From Nocardia brasiliensis NBRC 14402 (lineage in GTDB: Bacteria; Actinomycetota; Actinomycetes; Mycobacteriales; Mycobacteriaceae): a stretch of DNA of 64,000 nt. A model generated the notes under the pieces. The model did no database searches, was not told the DNA's origin, and saw only the letters and a program-made list of their open reading frames with translations. The stretch is taken from contig NZ_BAFT02000112.1 in NCBI RefSeq assembly GCF_000308475.2, positions 167,797-231,796 on the forward strand, read 5' to 3'. Both the position numbers and the translations under genes were made by a program. Positions 1 to 8,018 of this stretch are shown piece after piece; position 1 is the first letter of the stretch; each line of letters opens with the position of its first letter.

Positions 1-606
1 ACCGTGCCCGTCGCCGCCGTGGTTCTGCTGGCGCTGATGCGCAGGCGGGGCATGCACTGGCACGAGCTGGGGCTTTCGCCGCGGCAATGGAAGCGCGGGA
101 CGCTCTACGCGCTCGGTGCGGTAGGCGTGGTGCTCGCCGCTGTCGCCATCGGCGCATTACTGCCCATCACCCGCCCGTTCTTTCTGGCCGATCGCTACGC
201 CACCATCTCCGGCGCGCTGATCGCCTCGATGATCGTTATTCCGCTCCAGACGGTGATCCCCGAGGAACTGGCCTTCCGCGGGGTACTGCACGGCACGCTC
301 GACCGGGTCTACGGCGTGCGCGGCGTGTTCGCGGCCGGTTCACTGCTGTTCGGACTGTGGCATATCGCCTCCTCGCTCGGACTCACCAGCAGCAATCGCG
401 GCCTGGCCGGGTTCGTCGGCGGAGGCGTGGCCGGGCAGATCGCCGGCATTCTGCTCGCCGTCCTCGCCACCGCGGCGGCGGGCGTCGTCTTCACCTGGCT
501 GCGCCGCCGCAGCGGCAGCCTGCTCGCCCCGATCGCGCTGCACTGGTCGGTCAACGGCGCGGGCGCACTCGCCGCCGCCATCGTGTGGCACACCACCCTC
601 AGCTGA
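1..606 (+). CDS. CPBP family intramembrane metalloprotease, 5' end outside the window
   Basis: This is a polytopic membrane protein of the CPBP (CAAX protease and bacteriocin-processing) family. The frame is open to the left edge, so the true start may lie upstream; a GTG at position 4 gives 200 residues, somewhat short for the family. The signature EExxxR is visible as EELAFR at about residues 87-92, inside a hydrophobic segment, followed by a second motif around GLWHIASS (about residue 118) and a third around ALHWSVNG near the C-terminus. These supply the Glu and His residues expected to bind the catalytic metal. At least five hydrophobic segments are evident. In actinomycetes such proteins are usually orphan genes of unknown substrate. 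The family call is firm; the substrate is unknown. Confidence 0.85.
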   Translation, partial: TVPVAAVVLLALMRRRGMHWHELGLSPRQWKRGTLYALGAVGVVLAAVAIGALLPITRPFFLADRYATISGALIASMIVIPLQTVIPEELAFRGVLHGTLDRVYGVRGVFAAGSLLFGLWHIASSLGLTSSNRGLAGFVGGGVAGQIAGILLAVLATAAAGVVFTWLRRRSGSLLAPIALHWSVNGAGALAAAIVWHTTLS

Positions 607-784
607 GCGTTTCCCCGCGCCGAATTCCGCCATCCCTCAGCGGAATTCCCCGCCTATCGCGCCGTCCGAACACCGGCGTGTTGCCCGAACCGGTGTGTCG
701 GAAGTGAAAGGGTGTTTACCGGGACGTTCGGCGGGAGCGCCTTTTCGGGGCGGACAATTTCGCACATGTTTTCGAGCGTCGGCG

Positions 785-813
785 TTGACCGCGGCCGGTG
801 GCCGGTTTAGTCT
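785..813 (+). promoter_or_regulatory. Sigma70/SigA-type promoter for the DUF2637 gene
   Basis: TTGACC at 785-790 and TAGTCT at 808-813 are separated by exactly 17 bases, a good match to a housekeeping promoter. They lie about 67 bases before the ATG at 880, which has a GGAAGG ribosome-binding site at 868-873. The rest of the gap from 607 to 879 shows nothing else that I can support. Confidence 0.55.
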
Positions 814-879
814 CACTCCGATCACACATACGTTCGAGCAAGTAGGTCTGCTGCACGATCTGCTCCGGGAAGGCTCGCG

Positions 880-3645
880 ATGCGCGACGAACAATCGACC
901 GGCAGTTCCGAAATCGCCGCGTTGGCGCAGCGGGTCGAAACCGCCCGCGGCAAATTGCCACTGCAACACGATGCCGCCCTGTTCGACGTGTTGTCCGAAG
1001 ACGAAATCGCGGCAGAACGCGAACTCGCGGAATGGGTTCGCGCGCAACGGCGCAAACAGCGCAAGCGCGCCGTCGAAGCGGAACTCGCGGCGGAGAAACG
1101 CGACCGGCGCACCGCGGCCCACATTCGCCGCTCCGATGAAGACGACGCGCGGTGGCATCGGCGCGCACTGGCCGCGCGACGACGGGTATCCAGCCAAGAC
1201 GCCCGGCTCGCGCAGTTGTACCGGCGGGCCGAATGGTCCTCGCGCGCACTGATCGCGGTGGTCGTGCTCGGCATGGTGTGGGCCGGGGTGAACGTGCAGC
1301 ACAACCTGGTACCCAGCGGCGACATGTCCGACCCGCTGTACTGGCTGAGCTACGGCATCGAAGCGATGATCTCCATCCCGATCATCACCATCATGGTGGC
1401 CGCCACCACCGCCGCCCGCTGGGGACGCGAACTCGACCGCGGCAAAGTGGTGTTCTTCGAAACCGCGTTGCTCGGCACCACCATCGCACTCAACGCGGGA
1501 CCGCATCTGGCGTCCGGCTCCTACGGGCAAGCCGCGGAATACGCGATCGCACCCGTCATGGTCGGCGTCGTGATCTGGTTGCACGCCTGGGTTTCCGCCC
1601 GCTACGCACTACTCATCGACGGCGCGGCCGTGGTGGATCCCGAGCCCGGCATGCTGCGGCGGCCGGCCGAACGCGGATTCACCCTCGACGCCCCCGACGA
1701 CCGCGCCTGGTTGCCCACCCGGGAAGTGGACGGTGGGCAGTTGAGCAGCGGGCTCGCACCGGCCGAGCGTGCTGCCTTCCCGTCCGCCGATGGCGACCAA
1801 GTGCGGCATCCGGCCGCAGCCGCCGGTCAGGCGACCGACCTCCGCACGGCCCAGGCGGTTTCGATCGCCGAAGAGTATGCGGGCACCGTCGATAGCCACT
1901 CGCGCGGGGACACCTCCACCCTCCGCTCCGCCGCCAACGGACTTGCAGCGCAGGGGCTTACCGGCGTCAATGGTCACGAGCTGGCGCACTCGGTCGAGTC
2001 GGCGGCCTCGTCGACCAATGGGCATTCGTTGCGCGCGAACAACGGTCACACCGTGCCTGTGGTCAATGGGCGGGCGAGCCACGCGCACGGATCCACCGGT
2101 TCGGTCACCAATGGCCGGGCTGTCCAGGGCCTTTCGGCCGGGGCGGGCGCCAATGGCAACGGGGTGCATGGGCTTTCGCCGGCGGACGGGCACCCGTTGC
2201 CGCCGTCAGCTACCGCGGTGGGCGACGGACGGGCGGTGCACGGGACCGACCAGCCGGTGGATCGTTCGGCCAAGGCCCTCAACGGGGATCGGGAGCATGC
2301 GAGCCTGGACGATGACGGGCAGCCGCGACGGTTCGCATTCGAGGCGACTTCTGATCACCAGCGGTCGACACTGAGCACTTCGCCCGACGGTGCGAGTGAA
2401 TCTACCGAGGAACATGGGGCAGCTGCCGCTCCAGTGACCAACGAACATGTGGTGCCCGGACTTTCGAGCGGCAACGAGCGGCCCCTGTCGACTTCCTCCG
2501 AGCCCGCCGGCTCGGCGACAAATGGGCACGCGTCGCCCGGGACCAACGGGCACCGGCTGGATCACGTCTTCGGCCTGCACGACGCGACGGTCAATGGGTA
2601 TGCGGAGCAGGCGATTCTCGATGATCACCAGGCAGCTCCCGCGTTCCCGACGCAGGATCACCCGGAGCCGCGGACTTCCCCGGCCGACGATCTCGATGCG
2701 ATCCCTACGGGCGAGCCGAATGCGTCTGCCGCGCCGCGCATGAATGGGCACGACGTGCCGCATTCGCCCGCGCCGAACCAGCACGGCAGTAACGGGCAGA
2801 CGGTCAACGGGTACACCCGCCCCGCTGAAACACGGCCGGTGCAGGCGACACCACCGATCAACGGCGCTGGCGCGCAGCCTGTCTCAGCTGAGCAGAACGG
2901 CACGGTGCAGCAGCCTCGGACCAATGGCCATGCTGTGACGAACGGTCATGCCGTCAACGGACGGACCGGCGCGGCCAACGGTCGGCCGCTGACCAATGGG
3001 GACGAGGCGGCCCGCGCCAATGGGACGAACGGGCATGCCATTCCGCTGTTCCCGATGCACGAGGTAGCTCGCGAACAGCCCGGCCCCGGCACCGCGGTCC
3101 CGCCGGTGAACGAGCCCAGCGCCGAAGCGCCGCGCGGCGACGATCCCGAAGAGCCTCACCCTGGTGACCCCATCAGGAAAGCCGCCGCAACCATCGCCGA
3201 CACGGTCGCCCAGGCGATCTCGGGTGAACCCGCGCCCAAGCCCGCTGTTCGCCGGAAGCCCGCTGCGCACAACGGCGCTCGGGCGGAGGCCGAGATCGAG
3301 CAGCTGGTTTTCGAGGAACCCACGGAACCGTCCCGGCCGCGCGCTCGCGTCGAGCCGAGCAGCGTCGTGGCCCGCGCCCCGATCGAGCCGGAACCCGAGA
3401 TGTTCGACGACGAGGACGAAGACGAGTTCGACGAGGACAACGAGATCGCGGTGATAGCGCACGAAATCGTGCGTCGCCGCATGTCGAACCTGCCCGCCGC
3501 GCAGCTCACGGAGATCCTGCGCCTCGCCGACGAGGCCTGGGCGACACCGGGTATCGCGAACGAGGTCGGCGTGTCCCGCGCCGCCGTCGATCGTGCCGTC
3601 GAGGCGGCCATGAAGGTACGCAGACCGTACGCGATCAGCGGCTAG
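880..3645 (+). CDS. DUF2637 domain membrane protein with long Asn-Gly-His-rich region
   Basis: A 921-residue protein in four parts. Residues 1-115 are charged and rich in Arg, Glu and Ala, probably helical and cytoplasmic. Residues of about 118-250 hold four hydrophobic segments, including GIEAMISIPIITIMVAATTA, which match the DUF2637 family of actinobacterial membrane proteins (some members are linked to plasmid spread functions). Residues of about 350-720 are low complexity, with some 24 Asn-Gly dipeptides, nine of them NGH, usually as TNGH or VNGH. After an acidic patch (DDEDEDEFDEDNE, about residue 845), the last 60 residues resemble a helix-turn-helix (AQLTEILRLADEAWATPGIA, then GVSRAAVDRAVEAA). 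A strong promoter and a good ribosome-binding site support the ATG at 880. The function is unknown. The C-terminus suggests DNA or partner binding; the NGH tract could chelate metal or act as a flexible spacer, both of which are inference. Confidence 0.85.
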   Translation: MRDEQSTGSSEIAALAQRVETARGKLPLQHDAALFDVLSEDEIAAERELAEWVRAQRRKQRKRAVEAELAAEKRDRRTAAHIRRSDEDDARWHRRALAARRRVSSQDARLAQLYRRAEWSSRALIAVVVLGMVWAGVNVQHNLVPSGDMSDPLYWLSYGIEAMISIPIITIMVAATTAARWGRELDRGKVVFFETALLGTTIALNAGPHLASGSYGQAAEYAIAPVMVGVVIWLHAWVSARYALLIDGAAVVDPEPGMLRRPAERGFTLDAPDDRAWLPTREVDGGQLSSGLAPAERAAFPSADGDQVRHPAAAAGQATDLRTAQAVSIAEEYAGTVDSHSRGDTSTLRSAANGLAAQGLTGVNGHELAHSVESAASSTNGHSLRANNGHTVPVVNGRASHAHGSTGSVTNGRAVQGLSAGAGANGNGVHGLSPADGHPLPPSATAVGDGRAVHGTDQPVDRSAKALNGDREHASLDDDGQPRRFAFEATSDHQRSTLSTSPDGASESTEEHGAAAAPVTNEHVVPGLSSGNERPLSTSSEPAGSATNGHASPGTNGHRLDHVFGLHDATVNGYAEQAILDDHQAAPAFPTQDHPEPRTSPADDLDAIPTGEPNASAAPRMNGHDVPHSPAPNQHGSNGQTVNGYTRPAETRPVQATPPINGAGAQPVSAEQNGTVQQPRTNGHAVTNGHAVNGRTGAANGRPLTNGDEAARANGTNGHAIPLFPMHEVAREQPGPGTAVPPVNEPSAEAPRGDDPEEPHPGDPIRKAAATIADTVAQAISGEPAPKPAVRRKPAAHNGARAEAEIEQLVFEEPTEPSRPRARVEPSSVVARAPIEPEPEMFDDEDEDEFDEDNEIAVIAHEIVRRRMSNLPAAQLTEILRLADEAWATPGIANEVGVSRAAVDRAVEAAMKVRRPYAISG

Positions 3646-3650
3646 CCGGC

Positions 3651-3742
3651 ACTCCGCACCCCTTCTGTCACTCCGCACCCCTTCTGCCTTCCCGCACCCG
3701 AAGCCGCATGCCAGCGCGGGTGCGCGGATACAGAAGGGTGCG
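3651..3742. terminator. Nested inverted repeats after the DUF2637 gene, probable terminator
   Basis: A 17-base direct repeat (ACTCCGCACCCCTTCTG) occurs at 3651-3667 and 3670-3686. Its 3' part is mirrored by CAGAAGGGTGCG at 3731-3742. Inside lies CGCACCCG (3693-3700) facing CGGGTGCG (3717-3724). The stem starts six bases after the stop codon. No T-tract follows, so termination is plausible rather than certain. Confidence 0.4.
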
Positions 3743-3777
3743 CTTGCGTTCTCCTCGCGATACCTCCGTCACATCGT

Positions 3778-3830
3778 CTATACGGCGCCGTATATCGCGC
3801 GCTAACCTCCATCTATACGCAACCGTATAG
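3778..3830. promoter_or_regulatory. Two matched 18-bp operators (CTATACG-N4-CGTATAG type)
   Basis: Two inverted repeats share the same architecture: CTATACG-GCGC-CGTATAT at 3778-3795 and CTATACG-CAAC-CGTATAG at 3813-3830. The second has arms extending to ATCTATACG/CGTATAGAT. Their centres are 35 bases apart. This is the size and symmetry of TetR-family operators. They sit 80-130 bases before the gene at 3911, so that gene is the likely target. No regulator gene lies next to them in this window. Confidence 0.6.
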
Positions 3831-3910
3831 ATGGATCGAACGGCTCGTCGCACGCGCCGACCAGGTCGATCCGACGCCGGAAACGGCGTTCGCAGTCGAA
3901 GGAGCCTGCC

Positions 3911-4450
3911 GTGCCGAATCAGCCCACCACCGTCCAGACCGGCGACCGGAAGGACGCGCCCGCAAGCGAATTCGAGCCCGCCGTGCTCGAACTCCGGGAC
4001 ATTCCCGCATCGTTGCGCGCGCTCGGCACCCTCGCCGACGCCGACTACTCCGACGCCTTCACCCTGAGCACCGACGCGGGCCCGAAGTGGACCCCGGACC
4101 AGTGGGCGCACGCGGCCTTCGAAGACGTCGCAGGCCTTGGCGGACAATTCATCTGGCGGGTGCTGCTCGGCATGCGGCTCGCGTGGCGGCGCTCGTCCGC
4201 GCATATCGCCGGATGGCGGATCGCAGGGCACGGGGACGACTGGATCCGGCTCGAGGCGCACTCGTGGATGCTCGTCGGGCAGCTCGTGATCAAGGTAGAG
4301 AAGCAGCAGGTCACCCTGCTGACGATCATCAGATACGACCGCCCGCTCGCCGCGACCGTCTGGCAGCGGCTGTCCGTCAAGCACCGCGGGCTGGCCCCCG
4401 GTCTGCTCCGCGACACGCTCGCGAAACTGGCGGCAGGCTCTCGCGACTGA
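3911..4450 (+). CDS. Uncharacterised protein, DUF2867/SRPBCC-like
   Basis: A 179-residue soluble protein without signal peptide. The N-terminal 25 residues look disordered. The remainder alternates aromatic-rich strands and helices: a DADYSDAFTLSTD stretch at about residue 46, a WAHAAFEDVAG helix at about 65, then strand-like segments such as HIAGWRIAGHGDDWIRLEA and VTLLTIIRYDRPLAATVW. The order recalls the helix-grip DUF2867 and SRPBCC families, which bind hydrophobic ligands, but I cannot confirm the assignment. The start ATGCCG..-like codon at 3911 (GTG) follows AGGAGCC at a good distance. The gene is preceded by two strong operators and converges on the mmpL gene through a shared terminator. 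It probably responds to a small molecule; this is inference from the operators. Confidence 0.65.
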   Translation: MPNQPTTVQTGDRKDAPASEFEPAVLELRDIPASLRALGTLADADYSDAFTLSTDAGPKWTPDQWAHAAFEDVAGLGGQFIWRVLLGMRLAWRRSSAHIAGWRIAGHGDDWIRLEAHSWMLVGQLVIKVEKQQVTLLTIIRYDRPLAATVWQRLSVKHRGLAPGLLRDTLAKLAAGSRD

Positions 4451-4458
4451 ACGACGAA

Positions 4459-4489
4459 GGCCGCCCTCCGGATCAACCAGAGGGCGGCC
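4459..4489. terminator. Bidirectional terminator hairpin between convergent genes
   Basis: GGCCGCCCTC at 4459-4468 pairs perfectly with GAGGGCGGCC at 4480-4489 across an 11-base loop. It lies between the stop codons at 4450 (plus) and 4504 (minus), with AA before and TT nearby on either side, so it can serve both genes. Confidence 0.7.
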
Positions 4490-4503
4490 CTTGTCATTTC
4501 GGG

Positions 4504-6699
4504 TTACTGCCGTCGTTCACCGGCGTTGGACCAGCCACCGCCCGCGGGAGCGGGATCGTGCCTCAGGTCCGGCCGTTCACCACTCCCGGCGGACGGGCCC
4601 GCGTCGCCGGGCCGCTCGTCCCCGTGCCCCGGCCACCAGGCCCGGTGCCCGAGCAGCGCCGTCAGCGCCGGCGTGAAGAACATCGCCATCACGAAGGCGG
4701 CGATGCCGATGCCGACCGAGATGGCGAAGCCCATCTGCGAGAGCACGTTGTTGCCCGCGAGCATCATCGAGGCGAACGTGCCCGCCAGGATCACCCCGGC
4801 CGCCGCGACCGTCGGGCCGGTGTGCCGCAGGCTCAGTGCCGCAGCCTGTTTCGGGTCATGGCCTTCGCGTGCTTCCTCCCGCAACCGGGCGACCATCAGG
4901 ATGTTGTAGTCGGTGCCGAGCGCGACCACGAACAGATACATGATCAACGGCAGGGTGAAGATCAGCCCGGAATTGCCCTGGATGTGCTGGAACACCAGCA
5001 CCGCAGCGCCGAGCGTCGCGGCGAAGCCGAGGAACACCGAGGCCATCAGGTACCACGGTGCGACCAGGCTGCGCAGCAGCAGACCGAGCACGATCATGAT
5101 CAGGATCGCCGCCACCGGGAACACGATCAGATAGTCCCGGTTCATCGCGTCCTGGAAGTCGACGAAGACCGCGGTCAGCCCGCCGACGGCCGCCGTCGTA
5201 CCCGCCGGAGCCGCCGCGTGCGCCGCATCGCGCAGCGGGCCCTCGACGGTTTCCAGCGCAGCGTCCGATTCCGGTGCGGCAGTGAGGGTTACCTGGAACT
5301 CGGCGATCGCCTTGTCCTGGGACAGCCGCGGCTCGCCCACCTGCCCGACGCCGGGCACCTCGGTCAGTGCCGCGCGGAAGGTCGTGAGCTGCTCGACCGT
5401 CAACGCGCCATCGGAACGGAGCAGGACGTCCGAAGGCTGCGTGGCGCCGGCGGGCATGCCCTTGAGCAATTCCTTGTTGTAGACCACCGATTCGGAGGCG
5501 TCCGACGTCGAGCCGGAACTCAGGTCGAAGGTCGGGTTGAATCCGACGGCGAGAATGCCGAGCGCGACGAGCAGACCACCCGAGGCCAGCGCGAACGCGG
5601 CCGGACGCCGCCCCAGCGCCGCACCGATCGCGGCGAAGCGCGCCCCCTTCGGCTCGGCCTGCCAAGCCTTCGACGGCCAGAACACCTTGGTGCCCAACAG
5701 CGAAACAACCGCGGGAATCAGCGTCAGACCGGCGAGCAGGGCCACCGCGACCGCGATCGCCAGCGCCGGACCGAGCGCCCGGAACATGCCGAGGGTGGAC
5801 AGCGTCAGCGCCATGAAGGCGATGATCACCGCGCCCGCCGCAGACGTGATCGCCTCGCCGACGCGGGTCACCGCGCTCACCATCGCGGTCTTGGGATCCT
5901 CCCCCGCCCGCAGCCGTTCCCGATAGCGGAACATCAGGAACAGGATGTAGTCGGTGCCGACGCCGTACAGCACGACGAGCAGGATGGCGGTGACCGAGCT
6001 GTCCACCTGCAGATCGAAAGCCTTGGCCACCATCGCGATCAGGCCGTTCACCAGGCTGGAGACCGCGCCGATGGTGATGATCGGCAGCAGCGCGATGACC
6101 GGACTGCGAAAGATGATCAGCAACAACACCAGGATCAAGGCGATCGTGGCGATGCCGATGATCGCCATGCCCTTCTCGCTCGACTCGGTCTGATCGAGCA
6201 TCTGCGCCGCTTGCCCGGTGATGCCCGCCTTCAGGTCGCTACCGCGCACCTGGTCCTGCAGCGCGGTGCGCAACGCTTTGACCGCGTCGCTTTGCGTGGT
6301 GTCGCCCGCGCTGGTCACCTTGGTCATCTGCACCGCGATGATCTGGATGAGCTTGTTCTCCGACGGCGGAACCACCTGCAATCCGGTGACGTCCTTGATA
6401 TTCGCCGCGGTGAGCTTTCCGCCGATCGCCGCGACCGAAGCCGCGTCACCCTCGCTCAGCGGCGCCTCGTCGGCTCGCTCGAACACGATGATCGCCGCGG
6501 GGGCCGCGCTCTGCGGAAAGGCCTTCTGCTGCATCTCCATTGCTTGAATGGATTCGTAATGCGAAGGCAGGAACGCGGATTGGTCGGTGGTGGACTTCAG
6601 TTGCGGTGCCGCCGCGACCACGCCGACGATGATGAGCAGCCACAGGCCGATCACCTTCCACGGATGGTGAACAACCAGGCGCCCGAGTCGAGCAAACAT
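4504..6699 (-). CDS. MMPL family RND transporter
   Basis: A 731-residue inner-membrane transporter of the MmpL group, which uses the proton gradient to export lipids, lipopeptides or drugs to the mycomembrane. An N-terminal membrane helix (residues about 12-35) is followed by a periplasmic domain and a first membrane block ending in a GTDYILFLMFRYRERLR loop. A second periplasmic domain and second block contain GTDYNILMVARLREEA. The paired Asp-Tyr residues in the two GTDY motifs are those expected for proton relay. The length is shorter than the mycobacterial lipid exporters (about 950) and closer to single-gene MMPL proteins. It lies 34 bases after the EXLDI gene on the same strand, so the two probably form an operon. 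The substrate is not evident from sequence. Confidence 0.92.
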   Translation of the reverse strand: MFARLGRLVVHHPWKVIGLWLLIIVGVVAAAPQLKSTTDQSAFLPSHYESIQAMEMQQKAFPQSAAPAAIIVFERADEAPLSEGDAASVAAIGGKLTAANIKDVTGLQVVPPSENKLIQIIAVQMTKVTSAGDTTQSDAVKALRTALQDQVRGSDLKAGITGQAAQMLDQTESSEKGMAIIGIATIALILVLLLIIFRSPVIALLPIITIGAVSSLVNGLIAMVAKAFDLQVDSSVTAILLVVLYGVGTDYILFLMFRYRERLRAGEDPKTAMVSAVTRVGEAITSAAGAVIIAFMALTLSTLGMFRALGPALAIAVAVALLAGLTLIPAVVSLLGTKVFWPSKAWQAEPKGARFAAIGAALGRRPAAFALASGGLLVALGILAVGFNPTFDLSSGSTSDASESVVYNKELLKGMPAGATQPSDVLLRSDGALTVEQLTTFRAALTEVPGVGQVGEPRLSQDKAIAEFQVTLTAAPESDAALETVEGPLRDAAHAAAPAGTTAAVGGLTAVFVDFQDAMNRDYLIVFPVAAILIMIVLGLLLRSLVAPWYLMASVFLGFAATLGAAVLVFQHIQGNSGLIFTLPLIMYLFVVALGTDYNILMVARLREEAREGHDPKQAAALSLRHTGPTVAAAGVILAGTFASMMLAGNNVLSQMGFAISVGIGIAAFVMAMFFTPALTALLGHRAWWPGHGDERPGDAGPSAGSGERPDLRHDPAPAGGGWSNAGERRQ

Positions 6700-6733
6700 G
6701 GGGGACAGTTCCTTTCGGTATCCGAGCCGTGGC

Positions 6734-7165
6734 TCAGATGTCGAGATCCTCGATAGGGGGATGTTCGTTCACCGCGTCGAGCGTGCGGAAGATTCTGGGC
6801 GGGACCAGATCTCGCAGCTCCTCGGCGGTGTCCACGATGTCGAGCGCGTAATCGCTCCAGGCGCACCGTTCGAGATCCAGGCCGCGCCAATTGGTCTTCT
6901 TCAGTTCCTGCACCCAATCGCTCATCAGCGACAGGTCGGTCCAATCGGCCGCCTGGCGATGCACGACGTACTTGCCTTTCCGGGTCACATAGAGCCGAAT
7001 CAGTTCCACACCCGTTTTGCTGAACTGCTTCGCCTCACCGAGCTTGCGCCCGTGAAAACGCTGCTTGCGCGTCCCACCGGGACCGACCGGCAGCACGACC
7101 TCAGGCAGTTCCGCCGACTCTTTCCGGAAGTCGACCACCTCCACCTGCTGCGATTCCTCAACCAT
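6734..7165 (-). CDS. EXLDI family protein
   Basis: A 143-residue protein ending in IEDLDI, the C-terminal signature (E-X-L-D-I) for which this actinobacterial family is named. The body has a strand-rich N-terminal half (MVEESQQVEVVDF, RLYVTRKGKYVVHR) and a helical C-terminal half. I place the start at the ATG at 7165, because GGAG at 7172-7175 stands six bases before it. Longer in-frame starts at 7177 or 7273 would overlap that site or the promoter. It is the first gene of a probable two-gene operon with the MMPL transporter. The molecular role of EXLDI proteins is, to my knowledge, unassigned; an accessory or regulatory role for the transporter is inference. Confidence 0.75.
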   Translation of the reverse strand: MVEESQQVEVVDFRKESAELPEVVLPVGPGGTRKQRFHGRKLGEAKQFSKTGVELIRLYVTRKGKYVVHRQAADWTDLSLMSDWVQELKKTNWRGLDLERCAWSDYALDIVDTAEELRDLVPPRIFRTLDAVNEHPPIEDLDI

Positions 7166-7284
7166 GATCAACTCCATTCGTCGATGCGCATACGCGCATA
7201 GCTCCATCCACGACGCACCAGCCACCCCGACCCCCACTTCGTCCGACCCGAGACGGTCAAGCACCCTCCCCAACCGTCCGACCC

Positions 7285-7314
7285 ACTATAAGTAGATGTA
7301 TACGTATAACGCAA
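7285..7314 (-). promoter_or_regulatory. Putative promoter for EXLDI-mmpL, containing a TATACG palindrome
   Basis: On the minus strand TTGCGT (7314-7309) and TATAGT (7290-7285) are separated by 18 bases. Between them lies the perfect palindrome TATACGTATA (7299-7308). It is built from the same TATACG half-site as the two operators at 3778-3830, but with overlapping arms. The leader to the start at 7165 would be about 110 bases. Confidence 0.4.
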
Positions 7315-7397
7315 GACCCAAACCAAACCCACCAAAACTCCAGGTCTGGACACCACAACCCCGGGATCACTTTCGGCATCCAGCTATCGTCAGTGGC

Positions 7398-7726
7398 ATG
7401 ACCGCCACGTATGCCTACGACGAACAGCCGAGCAGTGGACACCCGCTGCGCCCCGGCGCGTCGCCCCAGGACATTCGCTCGGCGCTACTACCTACCGACC
7501 GCGAAGAGTTCGACATCGCGTATGAGCAGGCTCTCGTCGAGGCGCGCAAGAGCCTCGACCTGACCGAACTCTTCCGCACCCTCGAACTCCGGCGGCGCAC
7601 CGCACTTCTGCAAAGCGACCGCGAAAGCTATCGCAACGTCGTGCGCAAAGCGCCGAGCTGATGACGGGTGCTGCGGTCCCCGAAGACGAACCGCTGGAAG
7701 TCACCCGCGCCAAAGCCGACATGTAG
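7398..7726 (+). pseudogene. DUF6247-like antitoxin-type gene, frameshifted near the 3' end
   Basis: An ATG at 7398 opens an 87-residue frame (PLRPGASPQDIRSALLP, DREEFDIAYEQALVEARKSL) typical of DUF6247 proteins, which usually precede a small toxin-like gene. The frame closes at 7661 after NVVRKAPS. Directly after the lesion, another frame continues as AELMTGAAVPEDEPLEV and ends at TAG 7724-7726. Adding one base near 7652 (GCGCCGAG to GCGGCCGAG) would give an unbroken C-terminus RKAAELMTGAAV. I therefore read this as a one-base deletion that removes about 23 residues. The short form may still be made, so this could also be a viable truncated variant. Confidence 0.6.
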
Positions 7727-7990
7727 GTGTACAGAGTTGAGAACGACCCTGACGTAGCTCAATAGATCGCAGCCCTCCCGATACCCGCACTCGCGTCGTT
7801 CGCGGAGCTGCGAGTCACCCTCGAAGTCAGTCCGTGGAGCGGCGATTCGGTCAACCGCGCGAATCCCGACGCGCCGGTGCGAACGCTGCCGTTCGGAGTG
7901 CACCACGAAGGACTCGCGACCTACCTCGTCGTGGAACAACGCCGCGAGGTCCACCTGCTCATGATCCAGTGGATCGGTGACCTCGGCTGA
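7727..7990 (+). pseudogene. Small RelE-like toxin-type gene with an in-frame TAG
   Basis: Starting at GTG 7727, immediately after the previous stop, the frame reads VYRVENDPDVAQ, then TAG at 7763-7765, then continues for 74 codons (IAALPIPALASFAELRV, NPDAPVRTLPFG, LATYLVVEQRREVHLLMIQW) to TGA at 7988-7990. The continuation has normal coding character and the look of the small beta-rich toxin-like partners of DUF6247 genes. Codon 13 is therefore a nonsense mutation. There is no convincing restart codon with a ribosome-binding site right after it. Together with the frameshift upstream, this is a decayed two-gene cassette. Confidence 0.65.
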
Positions 7991-8018
7991 TTCCGCAGCA
8001 GCCGTGTCCGCAGAAGAT

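Noticed and set aside
4087..6756. An 889-codon plus-strand frame opposite the mmpL gene
   Set aside because: Same antisense shadow effect; the minus-strand frame has clear MMPL motifs.
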